From Collodictyon triciliatum (lineage: Eukaryota; CRuMs), in NCBI GenBank assembly GCA_043381765.1, contig JBHJMP010001279.1, positions 1 to 24,582 of the forward strand: 24,582 nt of DNA, written 5' to 3'. Under the pieces are notes generated by a model, which worked only from the letters and a program-made list of their open reading frames with translations, was not told the origin of the DNA and did not search any database. The position numbers were made by a program, and so were the translations under genes. Shown one piece after another: positions 1 to 10,916 of this stretch (position 1 is the stretch's first letter; every line of letters starts with the position of its first letter).

Positions 1-188
1 TCACTCACTCACTCACTCACTCACTCACTCACTCACTCACTCACTCACTCACTCACTCACTCACTCACTCACTCACTCACTCACTCACTCACTCACTCAC
101 TCACTCACTCACTCACTCACTGACTCACTCACTCACTCACTCACTCACTCACTCACTCACTCACTCACTCACTCACTCACTCACTCAC
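1..188. repeat. (TCAC)n tetranucleotide microsatellite
   Basis: About 47 tandem TCAC units fill the left edge of the window. A single C-to-G change at 122 (TGAC in place of TCAC) is the only interruption. The first recognisable exon starts 17 bases after the array, so the array sits in an intron of the NAP1 gene, just upstream of the splice acceptor ACTAG (201-205). Confidence 0.98.
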
Positions 189-205
189 AACCGATGATTG
201 ACTAG

Positions 206-3200
206 GTGTTGTACATCCACGAAGAGTTTGAAAATCTGTTCGGTTGGTATACGATTACGAATATGAAGCAAAGCAAATCAAAAAAGTTTGTCAGGTATGT
301 GGCTCTTTATACTATTTATAGCTTTAACTTTTCTGAAACCCTCATTTTGTTATTTAATCTTATGGGTCAACTCACCCTGGCACAATACCTTCAGCGAAGC
401 AGCTGTCGCAGCCGTCCAATCAAGTGGGCCAACCCACATACAAAGAAGAGTGTATCTTAAGCAAGAAATCAACCAATTATACCACATCTTATCGGATAGG
501 CCTGGTCTCTTGGGTCCAAAGATTCAGGTTTTATATGTTAAATAATACAAAAAATACTTTATATCTATTCCTTGACGATTAGAACACTAATGAATACGAC
601 TCTAGTTACTTGTGTTATAGTGCCATTTTTTTCTATTTCCTTTTAATTCCATTCAAATAATATAACAGTTTGTTAAAAGGAATTTTACTACTTTAGGTTG
701 TATATGCGGCGCTGTCTCTTGCAAAAGATGAAATTATGTGGTACTTCCGCCACATCAGCAATCCCGCACCAAAATCGAAGGTACATAATGTCTCAAAGTA
801 ATAAAATTAAATGGGTTTTCTATGGAAAGTAAACCCTTTCCCAATATCCTAATACTTCAAAGGTGTGATGATTAACAAATGCTATTTGGTTCAGGGTAAA
901 TATGCAGCAGACCAGTATACAGAATACTTGATTGCTGAGCTGATTTATCTTACGAATGAAATATCTGGTTTGATTGTCAAACACAAGAAACGTACGTCAT
1001 GCAATTGCCTACCAATGATTGCAAATTCATTTTCTGTCTTAATAAGTCCCTTGGAGCTGAATGAGCATCATTCAATGTTCGTAAATATTTTTTTCCTATC
1101 TTTTTAAATATATATAAATATATCTAGTGATCCAGCAATACTATGTGGAGTACCTCTCTGGTCCCGACTATGCTAGGGTAAAAGAAGACTTTGATCTCCA
1201 ACAGAAGGTTATTTCTGTCGATGTCACAGTTACTCGATTGTTCAAGGCTATTGTTGATGACTTAGCCAAACCTACCTTGGCTGACTTGAGAGATGGAAAA
1301 CTTGTCGACCTGGAGGTATTTTTTCTCTAGAAACAAATAACAAATCCTAGACTTTTTAATTTGAATGTCAAATCTCTAACTGTTTTCTCCCTCTTCATTA
1401 GCCATTGCGCCTCAACTGGCTTCGTTGCATTGGTATCCTTTCGTCCTTCCAATCCACTGTACGCATCCAAAAGATCAAGGATTTAGTCACAAAAGTTCAA
1501 TTTGCCGTGTCTCACTCCAGGTATTTTCTGAATAACGGACACTTCGTTCCACTCAGCCCCCCAAGTGCGCTATTGTGGTTCCCTATGCTACAACCTCTAA
1601 TATTTTCTATTCTATGTGTGCCATAGAACTGTGGATAGAGTCGAACAGTCCTTGAAGGACTTTGCCTCACTGCATGAGTTGTACTACTATAAAGAGCACG
1701 TCTGTCTTTTCTATTATGTTATTGTACTTTACTCCATTTTATTATATTTTTACTTCATTATACTCTTGTGAGTTTTATTTTATTTCATTATTACACTATC
1801 AGTTTAACAGCCAAATCCTGTAACTGCATTCATATCCTAAAACCATTATCATAGAAAATTTCTCCCAGATTAAGCATGCCCTTCTTTTCCTATTCTCACC
1901 TCTAATGACTTCTGTAGTATATGAAGCTGTTCCAGCAATACATCACATCTCATCCACATATCATCCATTCACTTTTCAAAGTGGTCAACTCTTTCCCACA
2001 AAATGCCTCCAGAGCTCTCCCAGACCAGGTTCTTGTTCTTGTTCTTTTTATTTTCCTTTTAAATTTTAAGATCATACTCAGTATTTCGCCTGTACAGTGA
2101 CAAATAATGATTTAAAACATTCTTTGTTTCGCATTTTTCTTTATTTTAAGCGCGAGGTGATTGGAAAAGAGATTGTCGCTTCTGCTGCCAATCAATTGGA
2201 AAAGATATCAGACCAGATCTACCGCGGATTTTATGCCATATATACACATTTCTTCAAGTTAAATATGAAGGTATATTCTCTGCAAGGCCTCTTAATGTTA
2301 TGTTTGATTCGCTTATATTCCTATGAAGTTTCAGGTTCTTTTGGAGGTAGCATCGATTACTATAAAAAAATGGACTCAAACAAATGTATTTATCTGCGAT
2401 GGTCATTTTTTTAAACAACAATCAGGTGACATTCTCTTATGCTTCTACCGCACAATCAAGCCGAATGCTTCGCCAAACTGCTGTGGAAATGGCTGGGGCA
2501 GAAAGTCACCTTAGCCCTAAAAACCGAAAGGATAACATAGAGTATAAGACTTGAATACATTTCATTAAATCCTTGTCTATACCTTGAAATGCCAATATTC
2601 TATTTCGTGCAAAGTGTGAATTTTCAAAACTACATCAAATTAATAGACTGCACAGCTGGGAATCAAATGCGTCGCGCCTGTGCAAGTCCTTCTCTGACAT
2701 GGAGAATCTCATTATTCACAACGAAACAATGTGCCCTCGCCTGGTATTAATATTATTGGATTGAAAATGAAATGAAATAAAGTTAGAGTCAAACAATACC
2801 TTATGTTACATACTTTTATCTGTTGCACTCCAAAATATCATGCATTATCTATTTGTTAAAGAAAACAAAGACCTTGCTTCTTAATTTACTTGACTTTATT
2901 ATTATTAGTTCCTTCGCTCCCTCCTGAAAGTTAAACTCACCGAGTTTGTCCAAACAATCTCATCTCCGGATTCCAATCAAGTCAATCGTCCATCATTCAT
3001 CCTTGTGCATCTTCGCCAGATGATTGCTGCCCTTAAAATTATTGAGCGTTTCGGTTTGTTATTATCTTCCATATCAGTGTAAGAATGGCACAAACCAACA
3101 AAAGCCTCCTATTTTCTTTCTTACCGGTTGACATCGGATTCTTCTCCTAGTCAACATCGACATCAACCAAATTATTCGTGAAGTTCTGCTCCATCAATTC

Positions 3201-5905
3201 GTGGACAAGTGAGAGTCACAAGAGTTTCCTTTCTGCTTTACTTTATGATGTTTTTTCTTCTCCTAGTTTTCAACTTGCTGTATTTTCTTCAATATAAGTA
3301 AATTAATCCTCATAGGAGCATAGTCGGAAATGTTGGACTTCTTGAGTGCCTGAAGGCTGACTACAAACAGGAGCAAATCGTAATTCATCGATTGGCCATT
3401 TGGTAAGACTGATGCCCTTTCTTATTCTTATGCCTATCTATTTACTAATTTAAAAAATGCAAGGCTCTTGGCTTATCATAAGAAACACATGCAAACACCC
3501 ATGCCTACAAGATCGGCTAATTTTCTGGTTTTTTTTTTTAAAAAAAAGGTATCATCGAATTGTCTTTGAACTGCCTGTTCAGGTTATTCAAAACCCCCAA
3601 TCGACACCTATCCTCGCATCATCCACTCGAAAGACACTTCTATCGGACGCTGCCGTGGCAAGTTTTCTTCTCTGATTCTGTTTTCTACATTTTTTTTTGA
3701 TTATTTCCTCTCCTTGTCGCCCCTTTTCTTTTTTTGTAATTTTTTTTTTTAAAAAAATGAAGTTTTCATAGAGCTCCTACATCAAAAGTAGAAATCTTTT
3801 GTGTTAATTTGGCTTTTTCTAACCATGTATATTTATATACTAGCCCATCCAGGCCGATGAGTTTTGTGACCCCCAGGAACTCATTGCTCTGTGCACGATT
3901 GTTGGTATGGTGTTTGTCACATAAAAATAAGCTCTTTGGATTTTCAACATATATGCCAGTCTTTGATGGGTTGGTACAATTCAGCAAAATACCTGATTTT
4001 ACTCTATCTTCACATAGGACCTTATGGTGTCCGATTTATGGACAGTTTAATTCTCCGCTCCATCCAAAAATTAATCTCCAAAGTTAAAGTGAGTTGTCAT
4101 CTCTTGACGAATAGTATTCTCTACAATTTAAGACATTGCAAGGCACGAATCATTCACCTGCACTATCATTATGACTGAAATCATCCTTTATAAAGGATTT
4201 CATAGCTCTGAACAGAGATGCTATCGACAGCTTCGTGAATGCTGGCTCAAAAGAAAGTGCTATTGCCGAAGCGTTGAAGAAATTCCGAAGTATTCTATTC
4301 TGTTAATACCTGAAAAAAAGTATACAATTCCTTTCGTGTTATTGGTGTCTTCGTCACATCAGATTGTTTCTAAACCCCTCAAACTCTGACAAATTACATC
4401 ATTTTAGACTTGGAAACATTCTTCCCTGTTGTAAGCCAGATAGGATTCGGTCTTTTCTTCAGGGGCCTGCTTAAGGATGCTCTTAAAAATAGTAATTAAT
4501 TCCCATGTATTCCAGTTGATACAACGAATTCGATCTATGATTATCATTTTCTCAATATTCGCCCATAGCGACTTCCTCGTACATCCCGAACATACAAAAT
4601 CTGATTCGCGATATCTCCACTGCCACTATTCCAAACTATCCCATGCGGCCCGAGCTGCTGGTATAATTTACAAAATTTTGTTCCGCTACATATTGCCCAT
4701 TCCCTTAATCCATTATTGTCACTGCTCTGTTGGCTTCTTGGATAGCCTTTTCTTTTTTATATTTTATTTTAAAAAAAATCATGACATAAACATCAATTAC
4801 TCTTATCATTCTTTGTAGATGGCGGATACTTATGCCACTGACACAGGCTTATCTCAATTTGACATCGGCCTTCGAGCTGTTATTGGTACGGAAACAAGCA
4901 ATATATCCCTACACAAATTTCATCATGCAAATCATCCACTTTTCTTATCAAATGTATGATTGCCAGTTTCTTTAATTGATGAAATACTTTAGATACACAC
5001 TTGCGTAATCAAGATGACCGTGGAATCTGGGAGAAATTACCCGCAGCTCTGGGCACCATCTTTGCCAGCAATATCTGGGTTGGAGGTCGCTACCTGGAAA
5101 GTCATGAAGGTGCTTACTGGCTCTATCACTCTATCACTCTATCACTCTATCACTCTATCACTCTATCACTCTATCACTCTATCACTCTATCACTCTATCA
5201 CTCTATCATTCGATCACAAACCTAACCAATCCATATTTGCAGCCCATAGCAAGAATGTGCATTGCGTGGCCCTGGCTACTTATCAGCTCCTTGTCGGTTT
5301 CTCTTCTGCCCTTCACTACACTAACCCAGACTGTCGTGGCCAAATCAACAAGGCCCTTCATGACTACACGTCCATAGCTTCCATGTAATGTTACAGCCCC
5401 GAGTGAAATCACAGCTAGGCCTATTTGCCATATAAAAAAATACTCATTCGTACCCCACCTTTTAAAAAACAATCAAGAATTCATGCCTAAATTCGTTTCT
5501 TTCTTACTTCATTTTACTTATGAAAATCACTTCCAGCCATCTCCTTCGTCACCGCCCTGATGCGTACCCACAGCCTCGCATCAACGAGCTATGGGCGATG
5601 TACATCTTCCTTTTCAAGGTACACCCACAACAATATGAAGGAAAGAGACCCCTGAGCCATCTAACAATCATTTTCAGAAAGCCTGGACACGTTCTGAGAG
5701 GCAACAAAATGCTAAACCTTATACATTTTCACCCTTCTTCCAGTTTACATCGCGCTCGTCGGGGGTTTCATTGGACTATCTCAACTCGAAGGTCCCGTAC
5801 GCTATGGTTCGCTCTGCCTATCTGCACTTGACAACACAGCGTCAGGCTCCGCAAAAGGCGTCGGCTTCTGTCGAGACCATTCCGGAGGATGCTGCTGAAT
5901 CATAA
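206..5905 (+). CDS. NCKAP1: NAP1/NCKAP1 (HEM family) SCAR/WAVE complex subunit, C-terminal ~886 residues, 25 exons
   Basis: Subunit of the pentameric SCAR/WAVE regulatory complex, which pairs with the Sra1/CYFIP subunit and relays Rac signals to Arp2/3 actin nucleation at the cell cortex. Exons (phases all agree): 206-294, 395-527, 697-780, 895-991, 1128-1315, 1402-1520, 1627-1699, 1918-2028, 2151-2270, 2426-2541, 2647-2743, 2909-3053, 3151-3208, 3316-3402, 3549-3654, 3844-3904, 4018-4088, 4196-4289, 4408-4491, 4569-4660, 4819-4885, 4993-5109, 5243-5384, 5537-5618, 5678-5905 (stop TAA). Family signatures are QRRVYLKQEI, AKDEIMWYFRHISNPAPK, FCDPQELIALC, GPYGVRFMDSLILR and GLFFRGLLKDAL, plus a C-terminal PYAMVRSAYLHL. 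Family members are about 1,100-1,200 residues, so some 250-300 N-terminal residues lie off the left edge. The first exon begins with a splice acceptor, not a start codon. Some donors are weak (GTCTGT, GTGCTT, GTTTTA). Exon ends rest on phase and homology remembered, not on RNA. Confidence 0.93.
3529..3548. repeat. T11A8 palindromic tract forming the splice acceptor of a NAP1 exon
   Basis: A run of 11 T followed by 8 A and then G. The final AG (3547-3548) is the acceptor needed by phase for the exon starting at 3549, so the usual pyrimidine tract is separated from the AG by a run of A. A second tract of the same type (T11A7) lies at 3740-3757 in the next intron. Confidence 0.8.
5121..5208. repeat. 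(CTCTATCA)11 octamer minisatellite in a NAP1 intron
   Basis: Eleven perfect tandem copies of the 8-base unit CTCTATCA, ending in a diverged copy, inside the intron between the exons ending at 5109 and starting at 5243. The spurious repeat-peptide reading frames across it are shadows of the repeat. Confidence 0.97.
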
Positions 5906-6381
5906 GTCGACAATGTCGGGACTCCAAGTAAGGGTGTGTGTGTGTGTCTGCGCGGATGCTATGCATAATCACGCGCGATAGCCGCCATGATTTACTCTAT
6001 ATACGTTTAAAACATCAAACAGCAACTATGAATGAGACTGGAAGCCTTCGCATTCGATAAGCAGTGTTTTCATATACTTCACTAACCATAGAGTAATCTC
6101 GGACCGATGCCGATGCTAAAGCCGTCCTCTCGCCTCATTTTGCCATTTTACTTGGCCCGATTAAAAGAAAAAAATGGAGGGTTCATGATATGGTGCGGTG
6201 ATATCACCTCTCATTTTGTTGCTCCCACCGAAAATTTTCTCTTTCCCTTTCTCTTTTCTTTCTTTTTTCTCCTTTCCGCTCTCTTTATCAGTTCGTTGTC
6301 ATGTGCTTGTCTCACACATTTTTGTTTCCATTTTCTTTATTTCCTTTCTTTCCTTACTCTCATTTCTTTCAAGAAAGAAAG

Positions 6382-6449
<68 letters not shown>
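6382..6449. repeat. 68-base poly(A) tract
   Basis: An uninterrupted run of A, preceded by a GAAA-type stretch and a C/T-rich region. It resembles a retroposon tail, but no flanking target-site duplication or element body was seen, so it is listed as a homopolymer only. Confidence 0.97.
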
Positions 6450-6450
<1 letters not shown>

Positions 6451-6955
6451 AGCACAGGCACAAAAGTTGCGCCATCCAAATGCAGGCCGCAAATTTAACA
6501 TCCAGTGATAATCTCGTTCGCAAAAAAATAAAGCAGAGCAAGAAACACACATACGCGTGCAAAGAAATTCATGAGGACAATATTTAAGACGCCGTGGAAA
6601 TCCTGTGTCTTTCTTTTTTTTATTTGGGTTGTCTCAAACGAAATGCGATTATACCTTGGTAAATAAAGCACGGTCATCACCGAGTATGTGCTTTTACATA
6701 GGGTACAACACGCCTTTACTGGAGCCTCCTGAGCAACTCGTTCTAACACTAACGAATTCTTTGCCACTCCGAGTGCAGGCGAAGAGAATGCCGCTCTAGA
6801 ACTCAACAGTAACATAATTAGTTAACGACACACACACACATACATATACATACACGAAAGAATTTGTTTTGAGAAAAATATTAGTGTCGATTATAGTTCA
6901 TATAAGTGAACAAGATACATATGTTCTCTTAACTTTCCTGTGTGAATAAATTATT

Positions 6956-6967
6956 TTTATTTTTATT
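6956..6967 (-). terminator. Candidate poly(A) signals for the V-ATPase c'' gene
   Basis: Two adjacent AATAAA hexamers on the minus strand (6956-6961 and 6962-6967) lie about 65-75 bases past the stop codon of the c'' gene. Position and sequence fit a cleavage/polyadenylation signal; the region is T-rich, so chance matches are possible. Confidence 0.45.
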
Positions 6968-7029
6968 GTTTTTTGTTGTGCTAATGTAAAGACAAAAGCT
7001 TGGTTTCGTATATGAATCTGATGGCTAAA

Positions 7030-7631
7030 TCAAGTCTCGAAGCGCGCTGGGTTTGCTTGGATTATACCGATAATCACTCCAAATAATCCGATTGCACTCC
7101 CGAAAATCTCCACAATCAGGATTCTCACAAACAAGTCTGGATTTTGTGCATCTGCCAAACTGCAAGCACTCCCTGTGATTCCAACACAAAGGCTGATGAC
7201 AGACAGAAGAGGTTGCACAGAAGAATGGAAACAATTAGGGATATTACATGCAAAATCTACATAAGGGTATAAGATGTCTAAATTATAACTCAAGAATAAT
7301 GCCAAATGAAAGAGACTTCTATCAATCGTCTTACCCGCAAAAAAAATTGGCTAATCCGACGGTAACTCCAGCCGCGAAGATAGAAAACCCAGAGAAGTAG
7401 TCTTTAGATGTGTATGGCTCGCTCACGGCCTCCAACTTTCCTGCAAGAATGATTGCCACGATAATCCCGTAAATGGCCACAGCCTCACAGAATATGACGC
7501 TGTGTTTTTGTTTGGGTATTCTTGCCGTCAGTACAAACAGATTCTTCGTCACTTTATGGGTGATTGATTGCGGGGATAGTGAATGAGCGATATCAGCTTT
7601 TTCACAGACAAAAAAAAAAAAAAAAAAAAAA

Positions 7632-7674
<43 letters not shown>

Positions 7675-7892
7675 ATATCTGAACATGTATGTGCTTCCTT
7701 TCAATTAGGTAAAAACATTTGCATGTCTGATTCCTCCTTGCATTTCTATGTAATATTTTTTTTATCGATACATATTTTTCATTTTTGAAAAGAAAAAAAT
7801 TACCAACCTGATGAGATTCTTTGACTGGATTCGAGGTGTGCGGATGCCTCCTCCTAGAATGCTTGGGCCACATAGAAATATACCCCTATGTA

Positions 7893-7948
<56 letters not shown>

Positions 7949-7964
7949 AGTGGTGATGATGGTG

Positions 7965-8034
<70 letters not shown>

Positions 8035-8271
8035 GAGGAAAGGGGAAAAACAGAAGAAAGCGCACATCGAAAGACTATTATCGAACAGAAGGAATAAAAA
8101 AAAAAAAAGGGAAGATCAGGACTGAAAGATCGCCAAGGGTAATATCTTCTGTTGTTTTCGCAAGTGTACGTACCAAGCGGCCCCAATGACTGAAAGGCCC
8201 ATGCAGATCCCTGTCCCAAGGGCTGCCCAGGTTGTCGGAGAACTTTCGTTCAGGAAAGAATCAAAGCCCAT
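7030..8271 (-). CDS. ATP6V0B: V-type H+-ATPase proteolipid subunit c'' (VMA16 / ATP6V0B family), 4 exons, 167 residues
   Basis: Membrane-rotor proteolipid of the vacuolar proton pump V0 sector, acting in endomembranes. Exons on the minus strand: 8271-8174, 7885-7808, 7499-7335, 7192-7030 (stop TGA); all phases agree. Four hydrophobic helices are predicted, around [58 protein letters not shown] and [19 protein letters not shown]. The conserved proton-carrying glutamate is in [10 protein letters not shown] (about residue 64); a second helix glutamate is near 142. [14 protein letters not shown] and LADAQNP are family hallmarks that distinguish c'' from c. The ATG at 8271 has an in-frame stop 24 bases upstream and no other ATG between. 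The N terminus is short, as in plant c'', and lacks the extra first helix of animal and yeast forms. Two introns carry large microsatellites. Confidence 0.95.
7611..7669. repeat. Poly(A) tract interrupted by T6, in a c'' intron
   Basis: A run of about 21 A, then 6 T (7632-7637), then about 32 A, lying in the intron between the second and third exons of the c'' gene (minus strand poly-T). Apparent frames through it encode only poly-Lys or poly-Phe. Confidence 0.9.
7893..8034. repeat. Compound (ATG)n-(AAT)n trinucleotide microsatellite in first c'' intron
   Basis: Roughly 18 ATG/GAT units (7893-7947), an interrupted bridge with TGG variants, then about 23 AAT units (7964-8034). The whole array lies inside the first intron of the minus-strand c'' gene and ends only a few bases from the acceptor at 7886-7887. 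The Asp/Asn/Met/Ile/Ser/Leu homopolymer frames seen here are repeat artefacts. Confidence 0.95.
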
Positions 8272-8732
8272 ATGTATGACGATCGTCAACGCCTTTATTT
8301 ACTCTCTTTTAATGAAAAAAAAAGCCGCTCGCCCACTGACTTGAGACTGCCTCTTAGTTGCTGTGAATAAATAAATCAATAAATCAATAAATCAATAAAT
8401 AAATAATTCAGTAAACAAATAAAAAAAATCTTTAAGGAAAGACTGATAAAAAAGTGTCTTTGCTGCATAAAAATCTCGGATCGCGTTGCAATGCATTGAA
8501 TCGCGCGCTAACTGGGAAAATTAAAAAAAAGTATGTGCGCCAATTTGTTTTACGGAGTATTCGAATTTGTTTATTCGCTACCAGAAGGAGATGGACGAAA
8601 CCTAACGCATTGGCATATGATACAATGAAGGGAAAGAGTCAATTAGATAGAGTTAAGAATATGCATGGGCAAGAAGAAAAGCAGCTGAACAGGCAATACG
8701 ACAAGCATTCGGCTATGCTGAAGCCAGGAGGC
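8272..8732. other. Spacer between the c'' start and the LRR-gene 3' end
   Basis: About 460 bases between two minus-strand genes. It holds an AAATCAAT-type repeat at 8366-8406 and a minus-strand AATAAA (plus-strand TTTATT at 8570-8575) about 160 bases past the LRR stop. No supported exon; a plus-strand frame at 8454-8750 shows no recognisable features. Confidence 0.5.
8570..8575 (-). terminator. Candidate poly(A) signal for the LRR gene
   Basis: AATAAA on the minus strand, about 160 bases downstream of the inferred stop codon (8733-8735). A single hexamer in AT-rich DNA, so only a candidate. Confidence 0.3.
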
Positions 8733-10734
8733 TCATACAACCAGCAGTAAATCGGTTTTGTATGAAGGGAAATTATGGGCGATGATTTTGATTGGGGCAC
8801 GAACCAGATTTTGCGATATGTTAAGGGCTTCAAGATTGGTAAGGAGAAGAAATGTTTCCGGCAGCTGGGAAATCTTCGTGTCGTACACACAATTAAAAAA
8901 AAAAACATAAATAAAATTGGTGATTGGATGCACTGATGAATTCATCAATATGATGACTTTGTATACGCGCCGCCCTGATTCAACAAACGTATCATTACCT
9001 TATTGTTCTGGAGAGCTAAGCGAGTAAGACCTTGTAATTTTGACATGCCCTCAGGAAGGGAAGATATCTACATTCAGGTATGACTGTCACAATATAATTT
9101 GCCTTATCGCACCAAGCGTTGTAATAGCCCACTCCCTATTGAATTGTATGGCATTTTGTATTCTTATAAATGAAACTATATAAAAAAATACATAATTGAA
9201 TGACAAGTCCAAGGCATCGATGGCTGGGAGCTGCAGGATAGAGTCGGAGATTTGATATAGCTATCAAAATAAGGATATTAACTGTTTTATAAATAGGAGG
9301 AATATGGATGTTGATAAGCGTTAGTGCAAGAGGGAAATATTGTAGGTAACTGCATTAAATGAGACAAAGCTATTGTGAAAAGTGGCGTAAATTTAAAACC
9401 TCGTTGTGCGAGAAACACAATTTTATTATGTTTGTCAGTATTGTAATGGAATCAGGTATTTCTGAAATCTAGTTGACCGCAGGTTTTCAAAGTAAAAAAC
9501 AATATCGTATATTCATCCAGATAACATGAAATTCATCAGCCCACTCCACTCACAAATAGTGAATCACTTATCATGTTAATAATCATAAAATCTATCTAAT
9601 GTCCAATTGAAAGAAAGAAGAAAATAATGATCAGTAAATACTCACCTTGTTGGAGGATATATCAATTTGTCGAAAATCTTTCATCAACCAAGAGTTAAGG
9701 TATGGTGTTATGTCTCGAATGTCTTTGTTTGTTTCAAAACAATCATATAAATCCAGCTCACGGAGTCGCCTATGGTCAATATTTCCTATTCCCCAACAAG
9801 ACAGATTGGATATCCCTTTATGAGCCCGGGTGACATTGACCAAGCCTTTACGTTCGATGTATAATACCTTTAAATTGGTCAGGTTTGTAATAGCCTCTGG
9901 GAGCATATCCATCTACACAAAGGGGCTTGGTTGTTATTTTCTCTGATAAAAAAAAGGACATATATTTTGACCAGAATGATTTCAAATATGAAAGAAAAAC
10001 TTTTTTTTTTTTGGTTTTCGTTTTTCGTTTTTCGTTTTTCGTTTTTCGTTTTTGGTTTTTGGTTTTTCGTTTTTCGTTTTTGGTTTTTGGTTTTTGGTTT
10101 TTCGTTTTTGGTTTTTCGTTTTTGGTTTTTCGTTTTTGGTTTTTCGTTTTTGGTTTTTCGTTTTTGGTTTTTGGTTTTTGGTTTTAATTCTATGATTGAG
10201 CATATTACAGGTCATCCAACTCATCAACCAACTCACAGGACATGACTGCAGACTAAGAAAGTAGAGGCTTTGCAAGGCAGACACCCAAGGAGGCAAAATC
10301 GATATGGGATTCAAGTACAGATTCAGTGTGTCCAACCGCGTCAGCTGAGACATGGAGTTGGGCAGCGTATCCAGCTTGTTTTCGTCCAAATACAGCTTTT
10401 CCAGGCAACTCAGCAAGCCAAGCCATTCAGGGAGGGTACTCAGCAAGTTTGAGTTGAGACGAAGAACTCGCAAGTTTGTCAACAGGGAAATCCCTTCGTG
10501 CATTACAAGCAAAGATTGGTGCTGGAGAACGAGTTTTGAGCAATGAAGCAGATCCCCGGCAGGACTGAACGACATTTTCACGAGCTCCTTCAATGAGGCG
10601 AGTTTGTCGCTTTCGCTTTGCGGCCCGGTTTCCTCGGTCTTTGACTCTGCGGCGGACTGTGGCGGAGTGCTTCTTTCCTCTCTCTCCAAGGGACTTTTGG
10701 AGTATGCTTTGCCAGACGACGTCGTGTTCCCCAT
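8733..10734 (-). CDS. Leucine-rich-repeat protein with predicted N-myristoylation, 5 exons, ~347 residues
   Basis: Exons on the minus strand: 10734-10237, 9912-9646, 9260-9192, 9067-8999, 8873-8733 (stop TGA). All introns are phase 0. The start MGNTTSSGK fits the N-myristoylation pattern (Gly2, Ser/Thr6), suggesting membrane attachment. A Ser/Glu/Lys-rich segment (about residues 5-55) is followed by repeats of the LxxLxxLxLxxNxLxxLP type, e.g. LTNLRVLRLNSNLLSTLPEW, LEKLYLDENKLDTLPNSM, ISSLPEGMSKLQGLTRLALQ and ISQLPETFLLLTNLEALNIS; the usual repeat length is 23 residues. The region around 9700-9850 is a more irregular repeat. The partner and exact role are unknown; such proteins are typically interaction scaffolds. 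The frame is open upstream of this ATG with a Lys-rich low-complexity sequence, so a longer N terminus is possible but less likely. The last exon could also splice onward. Confidence 0.84.
10014..10186. repeat. (GTTTTTC/GTTTTTG)n heptamer minisatellite in the first LRR-gene intron
   Basis: About 24 tandem 7-base units, GTTTTTC and GTTTTTG, in an ordered mix: first mainly C variants, then alternating C and G variants, then G variants at the 3' end. It lies in the 324-base intron between the first two LRR exons (10237 and 9912 boundaries). Confidence 0.95.
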
Positions 10735-10840
10735 TTCTTTATTCTTTTTCCTCGATGGCGTGCGCGTGTTTGTTATTGTGCTACAGATATGACAGGTTCT
10801 TGTCTGGTGAGTGAATTGTCTCTGCTCAAGTTCTCGTTTT

Positions 10841-10916
10841 TTTGGGGGGTTTTTTAGTTTTTTGTTTGTTTTTTGGGGGGATTTGGGTTGTTTTTTGAGT
10901 TTTTTGTTTGTTTTTA
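10841..10916. repeat. T/G-rich region with G6 tracts upstream of the LRR start codon
   Basis: G6 runs at 10844-10849 and 10875-10880 and a GGG at 10885-10887 are separated by T-rich spacers; an approximately 18-base T-rich word (AGTTTTTTGTTTGTTTTT) occurs near 10856 and again near 10899. This is 110-180 bases upstream of the minus-strand LRR start, so in its promoter or 5' leader, with the G-rich strand being the template. Confidence 0.7.

Larger units (their letters stand above)
5906..7029. other. Intergenic region between two convergent genes (NAP1 and V-ATPase c'')
   Basis: About 1.1 kb with no exon I can support. It holds short TG and CA/TA runs (5934-5947, 6829-6852), a pyrimidine-rich stretch (about 6238-6370) followed by a 68-base poly(A) tract, and several AATAAA-like motifs (for example near 6661) that could serve the plus-strand NAP1 transcript. 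Reading frames here consist mainly of poly-Lys or poly-Phe from the A tract. Confidence 0.7.

Noticed and set aside
1-188. Left-edge (TCAC)n as a telomere or centromere repeat
   Set aside because: Not a telomere-type G-rich unit, and it lies inside an intron of NAP1.
5121-5208. CTCTATCA array as a CRISPR-like or promoter array
   Set aside because: Direct tandem 8-mers without spacers in a eukaryotic intron: a simple minisatellite.
6382-6449. Poly(A) tract as the tail of a retrogene or LINE/SINE
   Set aside because: No element body, no target-site duplication and no similarity seen upstream.
6107-6587. Long plus-strand frames with poly-Lys
   Set aside because: They exist only because of the 68-base A tract; no family features, splice context or conserved composition.
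7762-8219. Overlapping frames with poly-Asp/Asn, poly-Met/Ile, poly-Tyr/His and poly-Leu/Ser
   Set aside because: Translations of the ATG and AAT triplet arrays in a V-ATPase c'' intron.
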